From Lientehia hominis (lineage in GTDB: Bacteria; Bacillota; Clostridia; Lachnospirales; Lachnospiraceae): DNA of 64,000 bases. Under the pieces are notes generated by a model, which saw only the letters and a program-made list of their open reading frames with translations, had not been told where the DNA came from and did not search any database. The stretch is taken from contig NZ_JAJNOR010000003.1 in the NCBI RefSeq assembly GCF_021044755.1, positions 1 through 64,000 of the forward strand, given 5' to 3'. Of this stretch, positions 59,857-64,000 are shown piece after piece. Positions within the stretch are counted from its first letter, which is position 1. The number at the start of each line of letters is the position of its first letter. Position numbers and translations under genes: made by a program.

Positions 59857-60648
59857 CTATATTCCGACTGATTCTGCGCGCCTTTGGCGGGCCGTTTCAT
59901 ACATAAAAATAGATGCGGCGACTGCTGCATTCAATGATTCTACAGAACCTTTCATGGGAATTTTCACCAAAAAATCCGCGGCGGCAGATATACGATCACT
60001 GAGACCTGCTGCTTCATTCCCAATCAGAAACGCGGTGGGCTTTCGGAAATCCGCAGCCTCATAATTTATGCTGCCCCCAAGATGTGCTGCATAGGATGAA
60101 ATTCCGTGCTCCCGGCAGCGCTCCAGAACGATCCCTAGATCTTCTGCTGTTACAAAGGGAACGCGGTATATGGAACCCATGGTAGAGCGGATCACTTTTG
60201 GATTATAAATGTCCACCGTCTCCTGGCTCATGATCACGCCGCTCACTCCCGCACCCTCCCCCGCGCGGAGGATGGTTCCAAGATTTCCCGGATCCTGGAG
60301 ATTCTCCAGAACCAGAAGAAGAGCATCCTTTTTTGTATAAAATGCTTCCTCCTGCCAGTCCAAGGTTTTCACCACGGCCAGCACCCCCTGGGGAGTCTGT
60401 GTATCCGCCATCGCCCGGAACGCCTGATCGGACACCTCCGTGAAAGAAATTCCGGCCAGCTTTTCCAAACCGCCCTGTTTTAAGAAAAAATCCGATGCAT
60501 AGACTGTCTCAAGACGTTCTTCAGGGGCCTCCAGCACCATCCGGATGCCCTCTACCACAAAACTGCTCTGCTCTTTCCGATACTTCGCTTTTTTCTGGAG
60601 CGCAGCCACATGCTTTATCTGTCCGTTGGAGCTGCTCTCTATCCTCAT
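59857..60648 (-). CDS. SpoU-family 2'-O-ribose RNA methyltransferase
   Basis: A 263-residue enzyme of the TrmH/RlmB class. An N-terminal substrate-binding part (MRIESSSNGQIKHVAALQKKAKYRKEQSSFVVEG) is followed by the knotted catalytic domain: LENLQDPGNLGTILRAGEGAG (motif 1), LIGNEAAGLS (motif 2) and IPMKGSVESLNAAVAASIFMYE (motif 3). It uses S-adenosylmethionine on rRNA or tRNA. The exact nucleotide is not predictable. It overlaps ktrA by 4 bp. Confidence 0.92.
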   Translation of the reverse strand: MRIESSSNGQIKHVAALQKKAKYRKEQSSFVVEGIRMVLEAPEERLETVYASDFFLKQGGLEKLAGISFTEVSDQAFRAMADTQTPQGVLAVVKTLDWQEEAFYTKKDALLLVLENLQDPGNLGTILRAGEGAGVSGVIMSQETVDIYNPKVIRSTMGSIYRVPFVTAEDLGIVLERCREHGISSYAAHLGGSINYEAADFRKPTAFLIGNEAAGLSDRISAAADFLVKIPMKGSVESLNAAVAASIFMYETARQRRAESVGI

Positions 60649-61295
60649 AGCAGTTCCCGTTCCAGATCTTTATTGCTTCCGATTATGATAAACGTTTCAT
60701 GTCCCTGGATGATTCTGTCCGGATCCACAATAAGAACAATGTCCTCCATTTCACCCTTTCTTGCAATGATATTGATTCCCCGGTTCCGGAGGTCCAGTTG
60801 CCGGAGAGTCTTGCCGACCCAGCTCTCCGGCACCTCAATTTCCACCATACTGAACTTTTTGGACAGTTCAATGGTGTCAATAAAATTCCCGGACGCCAGA
60901 TTCCGGCCTAAACGAATGCCCATGGCCTTTTCCGGAAAAATCACCTGATCGGCCCCCACCTTCTTGAGCACCGTGGCATGAATATCACTATTGGCCTTTG
61001 CAAGCACGTACGGCACGCCGCACTCCTTAGCGCCGATGGTCGCCATAATGCTGGATTCCATATCCTCGCCGATTCCAACTATGACTCCGTCCATATTCTG
61101 GACTCCCAGGGATTTTACCACCGCCTGATCGGCCACATTGGCACAAGCCGCATGGGTGACAAATTCCGAGATTTCCTGTACCCTTGCCTCATTGCGGTCA
61201 ATCGCCATCACCTGACAGCCGTTCTCTTCCAAAGCTATGGCAATGCTGCTTCCAAATTCCCCAAGTCCAAAGACTGCGAACTCTTTTTTCGCCAT
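60645..61295 (-). CDS. ktrA: KtrA/TrkA-type potassium uptake regulator
   Basis: A 216-residue RCK protein: FAVFGLGEFGSSIAIALEENGCQVMAIDRNEARV is the N-terminal NAD/ATP-binding domain and the C-terminal RCK_C (residues about 135-216) is where c-di-AMP binds in relatives. AAGGAG precedes ATG 61295. It gates the KtrB channel encoded just upstream. The diadenylate cyclase at 24.3-25.2 kb would supply that signal. Confidence 0.93.
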   Translation of the reverse strand: MAKKEFAVFGLGEFGSSIAIALEENGCQVMAIDRNEARVQEISEFVTHAACANVADQAVVKSLGVQNMDGVIVGIGEDMESSIMATIGAKECGVPYVLAKANSDIHATVLKKVGADQVIFPEKAMGIRLGRNLASGNFIDTIELSKKFSMVEIEVPESWVGKTLRQLDLRNRGINIIARKGEMEDIVLIVDPDRIIQGHETFIIIGSNKDLERELL

Positions 61296-61396
61296 GATTT
61301 ACTCCTTTTACCCGTTGATTTTACTGTATTAAGTTCAAAAAATCATTAAAAGAAACAAATTCATTTACTTTTTCTCATTATAATTTCTCTGTTGTG

Positions 61397-62779
61397 CTAT
61401 CCGATAAGGATTCTTTCTTCCGGCAGCATCCGGTTCTGCTGTTTTCCCTTGCGCTTTAATGCCAACGCCAGCGCCAAAGTAACAGGGCCGATACGCCCAA
61501 TATACATGACGCACACCAGGATCAGCTTTCCAGCTCCGGTAAGACTGCTTGTGATCCCCCGGGTCAGACCCACGGTGCCCATGGCAGAAGCCACCTCAAA
61601 CAGAGTATCCTGGAATCCCAGCCCATCTGTGGCAAACAGCAGCACAGCGGCACCAAGCACTACAGTCAATGCCAGCACCGTCACCGTCAGGGCCGTCCTG
61701 CCCGCGTCGGCGGAGATCCTGCGGTCCATAAATTCTGTATCCTTTTTCCCCTGGATCGTTGACAACACCATCAGAATCAGGATGCCGACCGTCGTGGTCT
61801 TGATTCCTCCGGCCGTTCCCGCCGGGGAACCGCCTATTATCATCAGAATGATGGTGAGCAGTGTGGAGCCCTCCGTGAGTCCCGCCTGCGGGATTGTCTC
61901 AAAGCCGGCCGTCCTGGTCGTCACCGACTGAAACAAAGAAGCCATGGCCTTTTCACCGAAGTTCATATTTCCAATCGTATCCGGATTGTTATATTCAAAC
62001 AAAAAGAAAAATAAAGCCCCGCCAAATATCAGGATGGCCGTCATGAGCAGTACCAGCTTGGAATGAAGACTCAGGCCCGCTGCAAATCCCCTTTTCTTTT
62101 CTTTCCGCTCCTTCCATGCCTTGAGGACATTCCACCAGACCACAAAGCCAAGGCCTCCGAAAATGATCAAAAGCATTGTGGTAAAATTGATGATGGGATT
62201 TCCCGCATAGGCCCGCAGGCTGGTATCTCCCACAATGTCCATGCCCGCGTTGCAGAACGCGGATACGGCGTTAAATATGGACTTCCACAGCCCTTGAAAA
62301 AAACCGAACTCCGGGATAAAAACAGTCGCATACAGAACGGCCCCGATTCCTTCCAGGAGAAAGGTCCCTTTCGCAATCCGGATGATCAGCTTCACCAGAC
62401 CGGACAAAGTGTCCATATTATAGGTCTCCTGAATCAGCATTCTGTCCTTCAGAGTAATCTTCTTTCCAATTATCACGAGCACGCACATCGCCACAGTGAT
62501 GACTCCCAAACCGCCGAGCTGCGCCAGAAGCATGATAATAAACTGCCCTAAAATACTCCAGTGGCTGGCTGTCACCACTGTCACCAGGCCTGTCACGCAG
62601 ATGCTGGTAGTCGCTGTGAACAGCGCGTCGATCGGATTTGTCCAGGTCCCGTCAGCCGACGCAAAAGGAAACATCAAAAGCACTGCTCCCACCAGGATGG
62701 CTGCCGCAAATCCCAGGGCAATAATCCTGGTAGTCGTCAGCCCCCGCTTCTCTTTGGGATGAATCTCTTGTTCTACCAT
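61397..62779 (-). CDS. ktrB: KtrB/TrkH-type potassium transporter
   Basis: A 460-residue channel-like transporter with four pore repeats; the filter glycines appear in TATTSICVTGLVTV, NAVSAFCNAGMDIV, QSVTTRTAGFETI and EVASAMGTVGLTRG. Each has the expected helix-P-loop-helix. It imports potassium together with KtrA. It lies 12 bp after apt. Confidence 0.95.
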   Translation of the reverse strand: MVEQEIHPKEKRGLTTTRIIALGFAAAILVGAVLLMFPFASADGTWTNPIDALFTATTSICVTGLVTVVTASHWSILGQFIIMLLAQLGGLGVITVAMCVLVIIGKKITLKDRMLIQETYNMDTLSGLVKLIIRIAKGTFLLEGIGAVLYATVFIPEFGFFQGLWKSIFNAVSAFCNAGMDIVGDTSLRAYAGNPIINFTTMLLIIFGGLGFVVWWNVLKAWKERKEKKRGFAAGLSLHSKLVLLMTAILIFGGALFFFLFEYNNPDTIGNMNFGEKAMASLFQSVTTRTAGFETIPQAGLTEGSTLLTIILMIIGGSPAGTAGGIKTTTVGILILMVLSTIQGKKDTEFMDRRISADAGRTALTVTVLALTVVLGAAVLLFATDGLGFQDTLFEVASAMGTVGLTRGITSSLTGAGKLILVCVMYIGRIGPVTLALALALKRKGKQQNRMLPEERILIG

Positions 62780-62791
62780 AGCTTCACCACA

Positions 62792-63316
62792 TTATTTTCC
62801 TTCATAGCAGATGACGCTCTCCATATTGTATCCCTTCAGTTTTTCCCGCCCCTTAAGACCGGCCAGCTCCATGAGGAAGCTGATCTTCACTACCTCGCCT
62901 CCCAGCTGCTCCACCAGCTTTATGATTGCACCGATGGTCCCGCCTGTTGCGATCAGATCGTCTATGATCACTACCTTCTGGCCGGGCCTGACCGCATCCT
63001 TGTGCATCTCTATCACAGCACTGCCATATTCCAGATCGTATTCAAGTTCAACTGTTTCACAAGGGAGCTTTCCCTTTTTACGTATAGGGACAAATGCTTT
63101 ATGAAGGTTGTATGCAATCGGTACTCCAAAAATAAATCCTCTGGATTCCGGCCCTATAACCACGTCAAAATCCAGTCCCTCCAGGGTCCTCTGAAGTTCA
63201 TCAATGGCCAGATGAAGACCATCTGCATCCTGCAGGATCGAAGTAACATCCCGGAAGATGATCCCCTCTTCCGGAAAGTCCGGAATGCTCCTCACATACT
63301 CTTCTATTTTTTTCAT
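62792..63316 (-). CDS. apt: Adenine phosphoribosyltransferase
   Basis: A 174-residue purine salvage enzyme making AMP from adenine and PRPP. The PRPP loop is VVIIDDLIATGGTIGAI near residue 123, and ESRGFIFGVPIAYNLHKAFVPIRKKGKLP near residue 58 is the family block. GGAGGG-like sequence precedes ATG 63316. It follows recJ, a common Clostridia order. Confidence 0.96.
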   Translation of the reverse strand: MKKIEEYVRSIPDFPEEGIIFRDVTSILQDADGLHLAIDELQRTLEGLDFDVVIGPESRGFIFGVPIAYNLHKAFVPIRKKGKLPCETVELEYDLEYGSAVIEMHKDAVRPGQKVVIIDDLIATGGTIGAIIKLVEQLGGEVVKISFLMELAGLKGREKLKGYNMESVICYEGK

Positions 63317-63393
63317 ATTTACCCTCCGTTCTTTTTACGCGCAGCGGTAATTCGCCTCTTTTAAAGCCGACTCCTTTAACCGCGCATAACCAC

Positions 63394-63422
63394 ATTATAG
63401 TCTTCTGCCTCCATATTCGCAA
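63394..63422 (-). promoter_or_regulatory. Vegetative promoter of apt
   Basis: TTGCGA (63417-63422) and TATAAT (63394-63399) on the minus strand, 17 bp apart and 78 bp upstream of apt. Confidence 0.7.
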
Positions 63423-63462
63423 CTGGTAAAGCTGTAAATTTTCTGTTCAGAATCCGGCCGGC

Positions 63463-64000
63463 TCATCCATCCACCCGATAGCTTTGGACAACCATCTGAA
63501 GGCTCCGTTTTCCCATGTATTCATTGATGTCCGGATAATAGGCCGCTGATATCACTGCTCCCTCCTGAATCTCCCTGTCCGCCTCCTCCGCTTCCCGGAA
63601 AAGGACCGCCTCGATGGAGCGGCCGGCTTCGTCGGCCAGCTGAAGCTTCAGAACATTCTTATTCCTGCCTATGAGATTCTTTTTTCTGACGGTCAGGCCC
63701 TTTTGAGCAAACAGAGGCTTTTCATTCCCATTTCCGAAAGGCTCCAGAATCCGGAATTCCCTTAAAAGCCCTTCTGTCACATAAGAAAATGGCATCGGCA
63801 CATCGATCCATATCTGCTTTTCAAAGTCCCTTTCTGCCAATCCGCTGCCGCGGTTCAGGGCCTCTCGGAAGGGCTCTAGATTTTCTTCCGGAAGTGACAG
63901 CCCCGCCGCCATAGGATGGCCGCCGAACGCACTCAAAAGCTTCCCGCATTCCGCCAGCCGTTCATACATGGAATATGCCGGTATGCTCCGTCCAGAGCCC
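63463..64000 (-). CDS. recJ: Single-stranded-DNA exonuclease RecJ, C-terminal part (5' end beyond the window)
   Basis: The frame is open from the window edge at 64000 to the stop at 63463, 179 codons. SGRSIPAYSMYERLAECGKLLSAFGGHPMAAGLSLPEENL is the DHHA1 domain with its GGHxxAAG motif, followed by the OB-fold domain (LFAQKGLTVRKKNLIGRNKNVLKLQLADEAG). The DHH catalytic half lies outside. RecJ degrades ssDNA 5' to 3' in recombination and repair. Confidence 0.92.
   Translation of the reverse strand, partial: GSGRSIPAYSMYERLAECGKLLSAFGGHPMAAGLSLPEENLEPFREALNRGSGLAERDFEKQIWIDVPMPFSYVTEGLLREFRILEPFGNGNEKPLFAQKGLTVRKKNLIGRNKNVLKLQLADEAGRSIEAVLFREAEEADREIQEGAVISAAYYPDINEYMGKRSLQMVVQSYRVDG

Overview
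The window looks like the chromosome of an anaerobic Gram-positive Clostridia member, most likely Lachnospiraceae. Evidence: strong GGAGG-type ribosome binding sites with several TTG/GTG starts, vegetative promoters of the TTGACA-N17-TATAAT type, a cdaA-cdaR pair, a ferredoxin-linked 2-oxoacid oxidoreductase, a WalR-type operator, and a lysyl-tRNA synthetase with an added C-terminal tRNA-binding domain. Every credible gene lies on the minus strand, so transcription runs from high to low coordinates. I see no rRNA, tRNA, CRISPR array, prophage or intact insertion sequence. Species-level assignment is not possible from the sequence alone.

Region 1-19.2 kb is a cell-surface glycan locus. A promoter at 19176-19204 starts it with UDP-galactopyranose mutase (glf). 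Next come a fused nucleotidyltransferase/PLP enzyme, a LicD phosphotransferase, a flippase, several family 2 glycosyltransferases, a DUF2304 protein and two tandem DUF2142 membrane proteins. An internal promoter (4766-4794) then drives rmlC, a two-gene ABC polysaccharide exporter (Wzm/Wzt type), an SDR epimerase and a truncated rgpF. This predicts a rhamnose- and galactofuranose-containing polymer, possibly decorated with a phospho-amino-alcohol. The first ~10 kb looks more AT-rich than the rest of the locus.

Region 19.2-26.9 kb holds leuA, with an unusual leader (upstream small ORF plus a stem that hides the start codon), and a six-gene operon: two membrane proteins, cdaA (c-di-AMP synthase), cdaR, ptsH (HPr) and a Wzy-like polymerase.

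Region 26.9-43.7 kb is a candidate catabolic system of about 17 co-directional genes under a LysR-type regulator. It has a ribose-type ABC importer, two CitE/HpcH-type lyases, two xylose-isomerase-like TIM barrels (one lacking two metal-ligand Glu residues), a double-SIS isomerase-like protein, a VOC metalloenzyme, a complete four-subunit 2-oxoacid:ferredoxin oxidoreductase (korDABC order) and succinyl-CoA synthetase (sucCD). The layout suggests uptake of an unknown sugar or sugar acid, isomerisation, C-C cleavage, oxidation of a 2-oxoacid to an acyl-CoA, and ATP recovery. This is the strongest candidate for an undescribed system.

Region 43.7-50.0 kb is an accessory module bounded by two identical 80-bp direct repeats with internal inverted-repeat structure. 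It carries a BlaI-type repressor, a BlaR1/M56 protease with an unfamiliar C-terminal sensor, an ABC-2 transporter and a lipoprotein.

Region 50-64 kb is housekeeping: greA-lysS; argF-hypothetical-birA-DUF6145-like-dusB; an nfeD-SPFH pair; an SH3/3D-domain cell-wall protein whose promoter carries a perfect WalR box; a SpoU methyltransferase; ktrA/ktrB potassium uptake; apt; and the 3' part of recJ.
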